Source: Seminavis robusta
Taxonomy: Eukaryota; Bacillariophyta; Bacillariophyceae; Naviculales; Naviculaceae
NCBI GenBank assembly: GCA_903772945.1
Contig: CAICTM010000365.1
Coordinates: forward strand, 1-64,000
DNA length: 64,000 bases
Direction of reading: 5' to 3'
The notes below the pieces were generated by a model. The model worked only from the letters and a program-made list of their open reading frames with translations, was not told where the DNA came from and did no database searches. This document shows, piece by piece, positions 44,181-54,875 of this stretch. The number at the start of each line of letters is the position of its first letter. Within the stretch, counting starts at the first letter, position 1. Both the position numbers and the translations under genes were made by a program.

Positions 44181-44582
44181 ATGGATATCCCATCCTTCAT
44201 CGAAATCCCTGCCATTGCCGTCTGCCATGACCGGAGCGACCGCAGTAACTCGACGTCTCCCTGTCGTTGGCTTTGTCCATCCCCTAGCCACCGCGATGGC
44301 ACTCCTGTCCGGCCAGCCTCCATGTCTGACCTCCGACGCCCTCGACGCAGTCGTCAGCATGATTGTCGTAGAAACAACTACAGCACCCCCAAAATGCCCT
44401 CTAATGACGATCTCGACATCAGTAACGCCTCACGACGCTCTCCCGCCCGCGGTTCTGCAACCCACGAGGCCCCTCGATACCCATTACGCCAGGTGACCTC
44501 TGAAAGAGTGGGTCCTCGTTATCCTTGCCGTCGGCACAGTTTGGCCAAGACGTTGAAGAATGGAAACGCAGCAGCTGCCTAA
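44181..44582 (+). CDS. Small Arg/Ser/Pro-rich protein, hypothetical
   Basis: From ATG 44181 (context AATACCATGG) a 133-residue protein can be read: MDIPSFIEIPAIAVCHDR, then basic, Ser/Pro-rich sequence (SDLRRPRRSRQHDCRRNN, YPLRQVTSERVGPRYPCRR). Third codon positions favour C, as in the confirmed genes here, which supports coding. The frame is also open upstream to 43881. There is no signal peptide or known domain. The basic, disordered composition would fit a nucleic-acid-binding or small regulatory protein, but this is a guess. An overlapping minus-strand frame at 43718-44103 is a weaker competitor. Confidence 0.4.
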   Translation: MDIPSFIEIPAIAVCHDRSDRSNSTSPCRWLCPSPSHRDGTPVRPASMSDLRRPRRSRQHDCRRNNYSTPKMPSNDDLDISNASRRSPARGSATHEAPRYPLRQVTSERVGPRYPCRRHSLAKTLKNGNAAAA

Positions 44583-44949
44583 ACAACTGGCTTCGCTGAC
44601 AACTATGCGCAAACAATGTACAACCACAAAGCAATTTGTTAATAGATCACACAAGAGAAACGTTCATAGTACAAATAACTAAACTGCATAACAATGTATA
44701 CAATCTAATCATAGCTGTAAAAGAGTAGGAAGCCAACTGAGAGTTGGCCAGCAGAGAGCCCAGCATCGGGAGCACGAGAAAGAACTCTGTACGGGGCTGG
44801 GTCAGATCGGGGCAACGCCTCTTGAACCTCGACTGGAGCCCCTGAGGGCAACACTGATCGGGCACCATGGTTGTTTGCGAGCGTACTTACGGGAGTACGG
44901 GGACTGGGCTTGGAGCAACGTGCTGCAAGGGCTCCTTCGATTTTGGAGG

Positions 44950-45212
44950 ACCAAACGTACCGTACCTCCACAGACGACAAAGGACACCAACATTTGAATG
45001 AGACTTGCCGCAGGGTTTGCAGAGGCCTTGTACATGAAGGTATTGCCGGTTCCTTTGAAGTAGATGGGGGCAAAGACGGCAACGCAATTGATGCTACTAG
45101 TGGAAACATCAGACAGGACCATAGTAGAAACCATTCGGCGGGCATTCCAAGGGTGCGTAAGGGGGGTTAGCAGCGCTTGAATGAATGGGTAGCAATCCTG
45201 ACAGTTGGACAA
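44950..45212 (-). pseudogene. Orphan coding-like exon next to the repeat element
   Basis: From ATG 45212 the minus strand encodes about 85 residues with strong coding codon use: QDCYPFIQALLTPLTHPWNA, then INCVAVFAPIYFKGTGN and AASLIQMLVSFVVCGG. It ends at a good splice donor (GGAG|GTACGG, ~44958-44952). A possible acceptor (CCCTTGCAG) lies ~40 bases on. The sequence has hydrophobic segments, as in a membrane protein, but I do not recognise it. It begins only ~160 bases from the repeat-element edge at ~45371, so the rest of the gene may have been removed or separated by the element. Confidence 0.4.
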
Positions 45213-45779
45213 TACTCTGTCCTTTGCATTGGTTTGAAAGGATCAATTGAATGGCTTTTAAAAATAAGCTACAGAAGGCGAAAACTTGAATCTGCTTTTG
45301 GTTTCTGTTGCCCTCCTCCGAATCGAATCCTCGATTTGCAACCACTTGCCCCGGCTGGCTTCCGTAGATTAAGCCAGCGGAGCTGTGTAACCTCGGCAGA
45401 AAGGTTTCAGTGTAGAAGCAGATACCCCTATTAGCTAGCTAGCTAGAAGCAGATACCTGTAGTGCTTAGCTAGCTAGTGCTTAACTTGCGCTTAGCTAGC
45501 TAGAAGCAGATCCCCCCTAGCTAGAAGCAGATTCTCATAGCAAGCTAGAAGCAGATACCCCTAGCTAGCTAGAATACAAGTTATATCTATGATAGCTTTC
45601 GCTGGCTTTAGAGTTTTTCCTGGTAGAAGCAGATCCCCCTACTAGGATGCATGTAAATAGCTTTAGCTGGTTTTTAAAGCACCATCCTAGGATACTTATT
45701 TAGTTTTTGCTGACTTATTTGTATTCGGTTTTTTTCAGCGTTCGTCTCTTGATTCCTTAGTTCCAGCTCCCTCACTCAG

Positions 45780-46160
45780 TTACCTCACATTGGATCCTTA
45801 TGACGAATGCATGCACAACCGAATATTGTCAATCCAGCCATTGTAGCCGGCTGCCGTATAGTTACATCGACGACAGTGGCAACAGTACCGAACACACTCA
45901 GGTTCGGCTTTGCTCGCTACACTCCGGTACAGGTACCTCGCATTGGATCCTTATGACGATACACAACCGAATATGGTCAATCCAGCCATTGTAGCCGGCT
46001 GCCGTATAGTTACATCGGTGACAGTGGCAACAGTACCGAACACACTCAGGTTCGACTTTGCTCGCTGCACTCGGTTACCTCGCATTGGATCCTTATGATG
46101 AATACATGCACAACCGAATATTGTCAATCCAGCCATTGTAGCCAACTGCCGTATAGCTAG
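45780..46160 (-). repeat. Minisatellite, three ~147-bp units
   Basis: Landmark AATCCAGCCATTGTAG occurs at about 45833, 45978 and 46125, with TATGACGAATACATGCACAA and CATTGGATCCTTATGACG between. It is the same unit as at 10480-11935, inverted. Confidence 0.9.
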
Positions 46161-47369
46161 TGGCAACAGTACTTGAGTTGCGCATACAGGAAAATGGGTA
46201 CCGACACAGGAATCACCACCAAAACAGTAGGAAATAACAAGAAGGGATGAATCCGGTAGGAGGATCCACTCTCTTGTGTGTGTGTTGTTGCCTCTTCCGG
46301 TGGCTATTGCCTTTCAATGACTCGACGACAATCTCCTCCGTTCAGGCTGCTGATAAGGCTGGAGTTAACAGACTCCTCCGTAGTACCGGTAGCCTCCTCT
46401 CTTGTTGTTATCCGGAGCGATCGTTCGTTCGACCTCGACAAGGTAGTTCATCGGCCGTCAGCAGTGCAGCAGAGAAAACAACAAATAGATATGAGTTTTG
46501 TTTTCTGTGCTCAACTGAAGAAAACCGGCGACTTATCATTGTTTTTCAAATTCCACCAACTTGGCTGTCATGGGCCGAGAACTGACTGCCATCCCATGGT
46601 CCATAGGATTCAATGAGGGATGGCTTTCGAATCTGCACCGGAGACGACCGGCTTGAGTGAGGCTTGACAATAGAGATAATAGAGGTGCGACCGACCGATC
46701 GATTGAGATTCGAATAATTAAAGAACAACTCACCTGTTGACGGTCAAGCTCGGATTTATCTCCTGAATACCATAGAAATCCAATGAGGGAGAGAACTCAG
46801 CGCTGTACCTTCAATTAACACTCTTGATAATAGGCTTACCTCGAATCGATTCGATCGATCGGCCGATTGGATAAAGCACTCACCATGCATTGTTGTCGGC
46901 CAAGCTTGGATTTCTCTCCTGTTTGCCATAGCAATTCAATGAGGGAGAGAAGTCAGTGCTGCACCTTCAACGATGGATTTGGCTGGACCTGTACGACTGT
47001 ACCAGTACAACTACGGCTACGTGCGCATGCCATTGAATTAGTTTAACCTTAACCTTAGAACCTTCAACGGTTCTTTTTATCCACGAATCGATAAAACACG
47101 TTAAGTACAGGTTTGGTACTTACGGATATGATACACATGACCGTTGATTCTGCAACTGAAGTGCGGCTACTCTTTTTTCCACAGTAAACGCGGGCGAATC
47201 GATTTCAGAGTGCAACTGAAGGGGTAACCAAAAGGTGCGTCGTCTCCATGAGACGTAATTTTAACCCTACCCTTATACCTGCAGGGACAACCGTAGCAGG
47301 AAAAACAATTCGGTTTTTTCAGCACTCGTCTCCTGTATCCCTTTGCCTCACCAACAGTTACAACCAGAT

Positions 47370-48450
47370 CAATCCAGCCAATGTAGCTAGCTACTGTATA
47401 GTTACATCGGCAACAGTACCGAACACACTCAGCTTCAGCCTTGCTCGCTACGCTCCGTTACTGGTACCTGGTACCTCGCATTGGATCCTTATCACGAATA
47501 CATGTACAACCGAATATTGTCAATCCAGCCAATGTAGCTAGCTACCGTATAGTTACATCGGCAGCCAACAGTACCGAACACACTCAGCTTCAGCCTTGCT
47601 CGCTACGCTCCGTTACTGGTACCTGGTACCTGGCATTGGATCCTTATCAGAGAATACATGTATCAACCGAAATTATTGTCAATCCAGGCATTGTAGCTAG
47701 CTACCGTATAGTTACATCGGCAACAGTACCGAAGACACTCAGGTTTGGCTTTGCTCGCTACGCTCCGTTACTGGTACCTGTACCTTGCATTGGATCCTTA
47801 TGACGAATACATGCACAACCGAACATTGTCAATCCAGCCATCGTAGCTAGCTACCGTAGAGTTCATCGATCGGTGACAGTGGCAACAGTACCGAACACAC
47901 TCAGATTCGGCTTTGCTCGCTGCACTCGGTTACCTGTTTGGATCCTATGACGATACATGCACAAACGATATTGTTAATCCAGCCATTGTAGCCGGCTACC
48001 GTACAGTTACACGACGACAGTGTCAACAGTACCGAACACATCAGGTTCCGCTTTCTGGCATACACTCCGTTCGATGATCTTGCATTGGATCCTATGACGA
48101 ATACATGCACAACCGACATTAATCCAGCCATTGTAGCCGGCTGCGGTAGAGCTACAGATCGACAGTGGAACAGTACAACTTGGCTGCCCTACGGTACCGG
48201 TACTCTCCATTGATTATGACGAATACATGCACAACCGAAATTGTCAATCCAGCCATTGTAGCCAGTTACCCTAGAGTTACATCGATCCGTGACAGTGGCA
48301 ACAGTACCGAACACACTCAGGTTCCGCTTTACTGACTACACTCCATTACCGGTACCTTGCATTGGATCCTTATGACGAATACATGCCCAACCGAACATTG
48401 TCAATCCAGCCATCGTAGCCAGCTATCGTATAGCCAGTGGCAACAGTACT
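47370..48450 (-). repeat. Minisatellite, about eight ~150-bp units
   Basis: Landmark AATCCAGSCA(A/T)(T/C)GTAG recurs near 47372, 47523, 47680, 47830, 47978, 48122, 48246 and 48402. The first units carry CGTTACTGGTACCTGGTACC, which later ones lack, so subtypes are clustered along the array. Confidence 0.9.
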
Positions 48451-49533
48451 TTACTTGCGCATACAGGAAAATGGGTACCGACACAGGAATCACCACCAAA
48501 ACAGTAGGAAATAACAAGAAGGGATGAATCCGGTAGGAGAATCCACTCTCTTGCGTGTTGTTGCCTCTTCCGAAGGCTGTCGCCTTTCAATGACTCGACG
48601 ACGATAGGCTCCTCTGTTCAGGCTGTTGGTAGGGCTGGAGTTAACAGAGCCTCCTCCTCCGTAGCGGCAGCCTCTCATCTTCTTGTTATCCGGAGCGGTC
48701 GATCGAAAAGGACTGCCTCGACAATGATAGTTCGCCGGCCGTCAGCAGTGCAGCAGAGAAAACAACAAATAGATATGAGTTTTGTTTTCTGTGCTGAACT
48801 GAAGAAAACCAGCGACTTACTCTTGCTTTTCAAATTGCACCAACTTGGCCATCATGGGCCGAGAACTGACTGCCTTCCCGCGGTCCATAGGATTGAATGA
48901 GGGATGGCTTTCGCTTCTACACCGGAGACGACCGGCTTGAGTGAGGCTTGGATAACAGAGGTGCGAGCGAGCGATCGATTCGAATAATTAAAACAACTCA
49001 CCTGTTGACGGCCGAGCTCGGAATTCTCTCCTGAATACCATAGAAATTCAATGAGGGAGAGAATTCAGCGCTGTACCTTCAATTAACACTCTTGATAATA
49101 GGCTTACCTCGAATCGATTCGATCAATCGGCCGATTGGATAAAGCACTCACCATTGTTGTCGGCCAAGCTTGGATTTACCTCCTGTTTACCATAGGAATT
49201 GAATGAGGGAGAGAAGTCAGTGCTGCACCTTCAACAATGGATTTGGCTGGACCTGTACGTGTGCATGCGATTGAATCAGTTTATCCTTAACTTTAGTAAC
49301 TTCAACGGTTCTTTTATCCACGAATCGATCTAAATCTTTCGAAAGGGAACTTGTTACTTAACGATACACATGACCGTTGATTCTGCAACTGAAGTGCGGG
49401 TACACTAATTTACACAGTAAACGCGAGCCAATCGGTTTCAGAGTGCAACTGAGGGGGTAACCAAAAGGTGCGTCGTCTCATGGAGACGAAATTAAAGGGG
49501 TTGAGGGCTCTGGCAGCAAGACTGCCGAGGTAA

Positions 49534-50040
49534 ACCCCATATGCTTGTATCGTGCCTGTGTATTAAAATAATTAATACCTAGTACCACCATGGTACCGGT
49601 AGCCTGTGTACCTACTAGTACCGCAGCGCCTGAGAAAAGTCATTGTGCTCCTCCAGTCGTGCGTGCACCTAACCACCCTTAAGTCATTTTCAAGTCAACT
49701 TTGCGAAAGATTTTTGGATCTTCCGCGAAATTTAGACTGTGGGCTGGCACCTCCATTCCTGGTGGATCAACGGATGGCTCAATCGTCTACACAACCGGTA
49801 CATGTCGGGAACGAAAAAAGAGCTGAAGGTTCAACTCCGAAAGCCAAGTAGCTTAGAAGGGTACGCTACTAGTCTAGAGTTAGTCAATTACTACAATGGT
49901 CACCCAGCGAAAGTCGGTCACTCAGCGAAAGTCTGCAGTTCGCTCTTTTCGAACCAACCGTGGGAACAGTTGATTTGTCAATCTCCTCCAATAAAAAGGG
50001 CCAATCCATCACCACTCTCGTAGCTATCATAGCAGCTCGT
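49534..50040. other. Intergenic, no gene seen
   Basis: This spacer lies between the element edge and the 3' end of the small secreted-protein gene. It contains TACCATGGTACCGGTAG near 49585 and a short ACTCAGCGAAAGTC duplication at ~49905-49932. Confidence 0.4.
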
Positions 50041-50607
50041 CTAGTTGCAGCTGATCTTGTGGAGGTTAACCGGGAAACGGTATCCTGTATCTGTAGTCAT
50101 GATGGTGGCTACCTTGTTCATTTCGTCGTAAACGAGGTAGTCTCCCTCTTGGTAGATTTCGACCCCAGGAGACTCGGCACAAGCAAAGGTGGTCTCCGGG
50201 ATGGTGAGTGTATTGCCATCCACCGTGCCTTCGCCGTACGACAAGAAACGGCCTGTGGGCTCGCAGATAAAGTCACCATCAGGATCAAGGTCGCTGCGGT
50301 ACGAGTCGCTGCCGCGAACGTCGCAAGTATCCCCATCGCATGTAATGGAATAACGAATGATGCTGCCATCGAATGTGTCAAGGCCCTCCCACAAACCGAG
50401 AAAGGGGTTTGCTCCAGCAGCCGGGTCCTTGCGGAAAAGCAAAAAGAAAGAAATGTGAGTGCGTGTCCCAAGTGTTGCAAATTGTTCGACAAGCACAAAT
50501 CTCCCCTCCCCCCTTACCCCGCTTCCCTCATCAAAGTCAAGCATGTCACCACTCACCGTGGCCAAGAGGCTCGTCATGAGCACAGCAAACAAGGGTGAGA
50601 TCTTCAT
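50041..50607 (-). CDS. Small secreted protein, unknown function
   Basis: Two exons, 50607-50518 and 50427-50041, give 158 residues with a 90-base GT-AG intron. ATG 50607 begins a signal peptide (MKISPLFAVLMTSLLATVSG). Exon 2 encodes PFLGLWEGLDTFDGS, ITCDGDTCDVRGSD, ICEPTGRFLSYGEG and TVDGNTLTIPETTFAC, ending KISCN. It has five Cys and a beta-rich, lipocalin-like look, but no named family is recognised. The intron has no stop and is a multiple of three, so its retention would insert 30 residues. An upstream in-frame ATG at 50688 would hide the signal peptide and is not preferred. It sits alone between repeat elements. Confidence 0.7.
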   Translation of the reverse strand: MKISPLFAVLMTSLLATVSGDMLDFDEGSGVRGEGRFVLVEQFATLGTRTHISFFLLFRKDPAAGANPFLGLWEGLDTFDGSIIRYSITCDGDTCDVRGSDSYRSDLDPDGDFICEPTGRFLSYGEGTVDGNTLTIPETTFACAESPGVEIYQEGDYLVYDEMNKVATIMTTDTGYRFPVNLHKISCN

Positions 50608-50688
50608 GGTACGGTAGAAGTAGTGTGGTGAAGTAGAGCAGATCGATCGACGACTTGCGCTTTTATTTTTGTGAGATGATGCAATCAA

Positions 50689-51798
50689 TCATCCCCTTGC
50701 AATTGAAGCTTTCCCTCCGCCGGCTTCGCTGACCTAGTACTAGCTAGCTACCATTTCTAGCCAGAGTACGTAGCTTGATGTGTTGCCAGCCAGAGTACGT
50801 AGCTTGATGTGTTTGCCGTTTTTCTTTCGACCAAGGAGCAAGAATGGTATCAGAATGTTTTGCGGATTTAAAGCATCATGGCGGATTTAAAGACGAAGGA
50901 TGATGGTTAAATCTTGTGCATGCTAACTGGATGTAAAAAGTCCCAGTACTGGTAAGAGGCATAGAAAGTATGAAATGTATCACACAATCGATAGTACCTG
51001 TAAGCTCTACTAGCTAGCTCTAGCTAGCTAGCTAGCTCTTCAAACCTCTAGCTAGCTAGAGCTACATGCTGTAGTAGTCTTGGACGAGTGTGTATCTATC
51101 TTTGGCGCCCTATGTCCCTTGGTCAGGTCAATGGCCAACAGTGTTGGATAAGCTGTTGGATATCAACTGTTGCTGTTCTCGGAGGCACTATCTAGAGCCA
51201 GACTTGGCCTGGTCATGATCTCTGTATTCCAGCGGTGCAAGCTTGTCTCTGCATCATTTACCGTGGTGCGCTGCCCTACAACAACAACCCCACACTCTCC
51301 AGTCGACACAGCTAGTAGGTAGAGCTAGAAGGTTGCAATCATGAAAGCTTTGCACTACACTGGGACTATGTCTGCACCGTACATGTGTTTGGAAGATATG
51401 CTGCTATGATACAAGCAATCGAGAGGCTGAATAAAAGCTAGAGAGATAGCCAAACCGTCTGGTCTTGTTCCTGTAGCATTGTTACTACCTTCTCCTTGGC
51501 GGTTTGCAAGTTGTATCAAACCAACCTGCTGCAACGTTCAATGCAAATGTTCTCTCTCGCTCGCTCGTACGCAGCTGGGTACTACCGGATTTCTGTAAAG
51601 ACTTCAGGGAGAATGGAAAGCAAGCCTCATGCCTCATGGGCGGCTGGGGTACATCGTAGCCATCCGTCAAGCTGTACTATGGTGTTCCTTCTACAATTAC
51701 CTACATGCCATGTACTAGCTAGCATTCCTGTATGCATGCCAGGCTCCAGTGGCCCTTGAAGAAAAGGAGAATGCAAGCCATCAGTGAATTAAATTTTA
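50689..51798. other. Gene-poor spacer with CTAGCTAG tracts
   Basis: A short direct duplication (CCAGAGTACGTAGCTTGATGTG) lies at ~50762-50812. A CTAGCTAGCTAG run occupies 51008-51065. No gene is supported; frames at 51485-51759 overlap each other without features. Confidence 0.4.
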
Positions 51799-52272
51799 CC
51801 TCGGCAGTCTTGCTGCCAGAGCCCTCAACCCCTTTACCTCGGCAGTCTCGCTGCCAGAGCCCTCAACCCCTTTAATTGTTTTTCCTGCTACAGCGGTCCC
51901 TGCAGGTATAAGGGTAGGGTTAGAATACAAATAAGTCAGCAAAACTAAATAAGTATCCTAGGATGGTGCTTTTAAACCAGCTAAAGCTATTTACATGCAT
52001 CCTAGTAGGGGGATCTGCTTCTACCAGGAAAGACTCTAAAGCTAGCAAAAGCTATATAACTAATATTCTAGCTAGCTTGGGGTATCTGCTTGTAGCTTGC
52101 TATGGGAATCTGCTTCTAGCTAGGGGATCTGCTTCTAGCTAGCTAGCTAAGCGCAAGTTAAGCACTAGCTAGCTAAGCACTACAGGTATCTGCTTCTAGC
52201 TAGCTAGCTAATAGGGGTATCTGCTTCTACACTGAAACCTTTCTGCCGAGGTTACACAGCTCTGCTGGCTTA
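51799..52272 (+). mobile_element. Short non-autonomous relative: head hairpin plus tail unit
   Basis: Two tandem head hairpins (CCTCGGCAGTCTTGCTGCC at 51799 and CCTCGGCAGTCTCGCTGCC at 51837) lead into a tail unit with TCCTGCTACAGCGGTCCCTG. Many TATCTGCTTCTAGCTAGC repeats follow, then CTTTCTGCCGAGGTTACACA and GCTCTGCTGGC. It is flanked by TTA on both sides. The tail is an inverted match of 45371-45740. At under 500 bp with no coding capacity it has the form of a MITE. Confidence 0.65.
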
Positions 52273-52530
52273 AATTGTGTTTCCTCCGGTGGTCCCTGCG
52301 GATAAGGGTAGTCTAGCTAGTCTAGGCAGCAAAATTTAAAGTATCCTTGGGTGCTGCTTTTAAAACAGCTAAAGCTATATTCACATGTATCCTATGGGTA
52401 TCTGCTTCTAGCTAGCTACTAGCTAGGGGTGTCTGCTTCTAGCTAGCTAAGCTCAGCACTATGCATAGAGGTCTCTGCGTCTACCGGTACACTGAAACCT
52501 TTCTGCCGAGGTTCCACAGCTCCACTGGCT
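52273..52530 (+). repeat. Second, shortened tail unit
   Basis: Directly downstream, TTTCCTCCGGTGGTCCCTGC, GATAAGGGTAG and the TCTGCTTCTAGCTAGC repeats recur in reduced form. The unit ends TTTCTGCCGAGGTTCCACAG and CTCCACTGGCTTA. It makes a head-to-tail dimer with the preceding unit. Confidence 0.7.
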
Positions 52531-54875
52531 TACATTACAAGTCCGTACCGGCGGTACTAGTACCGACACAACGCGAAGGTGCTCTACAAGAGTCGAGTCA
52601 TTTGACTCACCAAGAGACTTAAAAATGCACTATTCACAAAGTGACCCCCTTCACCTGTTTGCGGCAAGTGTGTACAGTATGACTGTTGTATGTTGAACAT
52701 ACTGACGATAATCTCCTCCACCCTTCACAATTTCAATCAAAACGCGAACTAGTAGGCTGGCTAGCCAGCTAGCTAGTAGAGTGTAGAGGGCCCTAGCTCC
52801 CGTGGTAGTGCCCTCTTTCATCGTCGAGAAGGCTGCAGCATGTTATCCTTTTGATTGGGCGATTTGTGACTTCGAATGCGAAGAAGAAAAAAGAACGCTG
52901 AGCAAGAGCACCGTTTCTACTGTTCTGCCTACCGGTATGCATACATCTAGGTATGCAGCCTACAAACAGCTATGATAGCTAGTACATAGAGCTTAGCTAG
53001 ACAGACATTCTAGCAACGTTAAAATTCGAGTTGGTTGGAACTTGGAAGTTGGAAGGGTTGAATGGTACCACCAGGAAGCTCACGGATCGCGATTCTGTGG
53101 CTTCGAATGCGAATATGGAAGCTACATACTTACTTGTATCAGAATATTGGAAGGTTGCAAAGAACGCTGAGTAAGAGCACCATTTCTACTGTCCTAGAAT
53201 GCAGATCGGTCAGACATTACTATCGTAACAACGGTGAGAGTTTCTGTTCGGGCTCGAGTTAGTTTATGGAAGGCTTGAATGCAAACCCTGACTAGCTAGC
53301 TAGAGTTCATAGAAGACATTCGTACATACCGCTATGCTGTGCATTGCTTCGATTTGCATGTCCGGCTTCGTTTTGTATGAGTTTTTATGAACGTTGTTGT
53401 TCGCATGTGGAACCAGGAGCAAGCCATTCGATCATTTAGTACAGCCTCAATGGGATCTTGCTGCACAAGATATTATGACAATGGAAGGTTCCATCGAAGA
53501 CAAAGGGAAGGACAAGGGTATGCAAGTCGATGACACTATGACCCGGACTCCAATGGAGCAGTCGTCATTGTTGGAGTTGTTTGCTTTGGAGTTCGTTTAC
53601 AGGAATGCTAATGCGAAGTTTGCAACCAAAACGAGAATGATTTGGGTTATCTCTGCTGCCGGCGCAGAGAGCCATCAATTCGAACTGGGGCCTGTGTGTT
53701 GCAGGATGAGGCTTCGATGGTACACTACATGGGCTTGACAACTCTAGAACTTTAGTCCTTGCGTCTACCGGTACCACTCCAAGTCCAAGTTCTAATGGAA
53801 GAGATGCCGCTGAGAATGACCAACACAGAGTGGAGCAAAGCAGAAAGAAGAGCATGCAAAGTGCAAAAAGAACAGAAAGACTTGTTGAGTCCTGTTCTTT
53901 CAGCTTAAAAATGGGAAACTGTATCTTCTCAAAATATTTATGTTAACCCTGATTATAAGAACATAGTTGAGACGATTGATGATTGGACTCTCTGGAGCTT
54001 TCTGCTGGTTGGGGTAGTAAGCTCATCGAGTGTTACCAGGTACGGTAGGTTTCAGGCAAGTTGCACCATTTTGAAAGAAGCATGCCCACTACCGTACGTA
54101 TTGCTCCAAGGCAATTTTGAACAAATAGAAGTTTTTGCAAAGCACTGCCCAAATCTGCAATTATTTCCTGGAACAAGGTGGAGGCACACCTGATTGCAAT
54201 GTCGATCAATGATGAGAAAGTTGAGCCCAGGAAGACGTACCGTAGGTTTGTCCTTGTTGACATGCTTGAACTGCAAGTAAAGTACGGTACTAGCTCTAGC
54301 TACCGGTAGCTAGAGCTATGCATACCGAGTTACTACAGCGTACTAGCTAGTATTTCGAAAACCTACCATACCCGTAGGAAACCTGAAGGAGCTACCACCT
54401 ACATATTCTTATGAACGAGTCCAAACATCAGTATATTATTGTTAAAAGCTTGTTCAAGTGAGCATTATTAATTAAGATTACGCACGTTCTTTATTCCATT
54501 TTTCTCTCAGTGCCCTTCGCTCTAGAAAAAGTTCCTTCTTCTAACTTGCAGTTTACTTACACGGGTCATTAATTTGCCGCTCTGGCGGCGAGGCGACAGA
54601 GAGGAGAAAAGACGGGAGCCTTCTTTATTAGAGCGCTTCCTTTGAAATCTTCGAAAGATCCTGCACAGAGAAAGGCAGCTTGCCCAGCTGCTTGCCCAAA
54701 GCTAGCTACGTAGCTGGCTTCATCAAATTTGAGTCTTTCTGTCATTAGCCCGGCTCTAGCTAGGTTATGCTCTTCACTTCAAGTTCTCACAAACCACAAA
54801 CCAATTCGAAGCCGACAAATTGAACAAGCTCCTGCTTGCTCTACCACTATAAAAACCCTTTAACCTTTCATCAAG
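52531..54875. other. Gene-poor spacer upstream of the receptor cyclase
   Basis: Two diverged copies of a segment with CTTCGAATGCGAA, AAGAACGCTGAG and AAGAGCACC lie at ~52870-52925 and ~53098-53195. A frame at 53394-53738 is not convincing. Near the 3' end, CACTATAAAAACCC (54845-54858) looks like a TATA box 18-30 bases before ATG 54876. Confidence 0.4.
54845..54858 (+). promoter_or_regulatory. Possible TATA box of the receptor cyclase gene
   Basis: CACTATAAAAACCC lies about 20 bases upstream of the start codon. The spacing implies a very short 5' leader if used. Confidence 0.35.

Larger units (their letters stand above)
45371..49530 (-). mobile_element. Minisatellite-bearing repeat element, copies B and C head to tail
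   Basis: Read on the minus strand from 49530, the order is head hairpin (CCTCGGCAGTCTTGCTGCC), core (49490-48450), minisatellite (48450-47370, eight units) and the junction GACGAGTGCTGAAAAAACC. A short tail stub (~47340-47262) follows, then a second core (47260-46190), minisatellite (46160-45780, three units), the junction GACGAACGCTGAAAAAAACC and a full tail unit. The last ends ...CTGCCGAGGTTACACAGCTCCGCTGGC at 45374. The whole is flanked by TAA on both sides (45371-45373 and 49531-49533), consistent with a 3-bp target duplication. The tail carries AGAAGCAGATACCCCTAGCT repeats. No transposase is seen. The arrangement suggests amplification by unequal exchange or insertion of a dimer. Confidence 0.65.

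Noticed and set aside
53394-53738. Plus-strand frame of 114 codons
   Set aside because: Starts from a region of simple spacer DNA and shows no domain or codon bias. Its overlap with an equally long minus-strand frame suggests chance.
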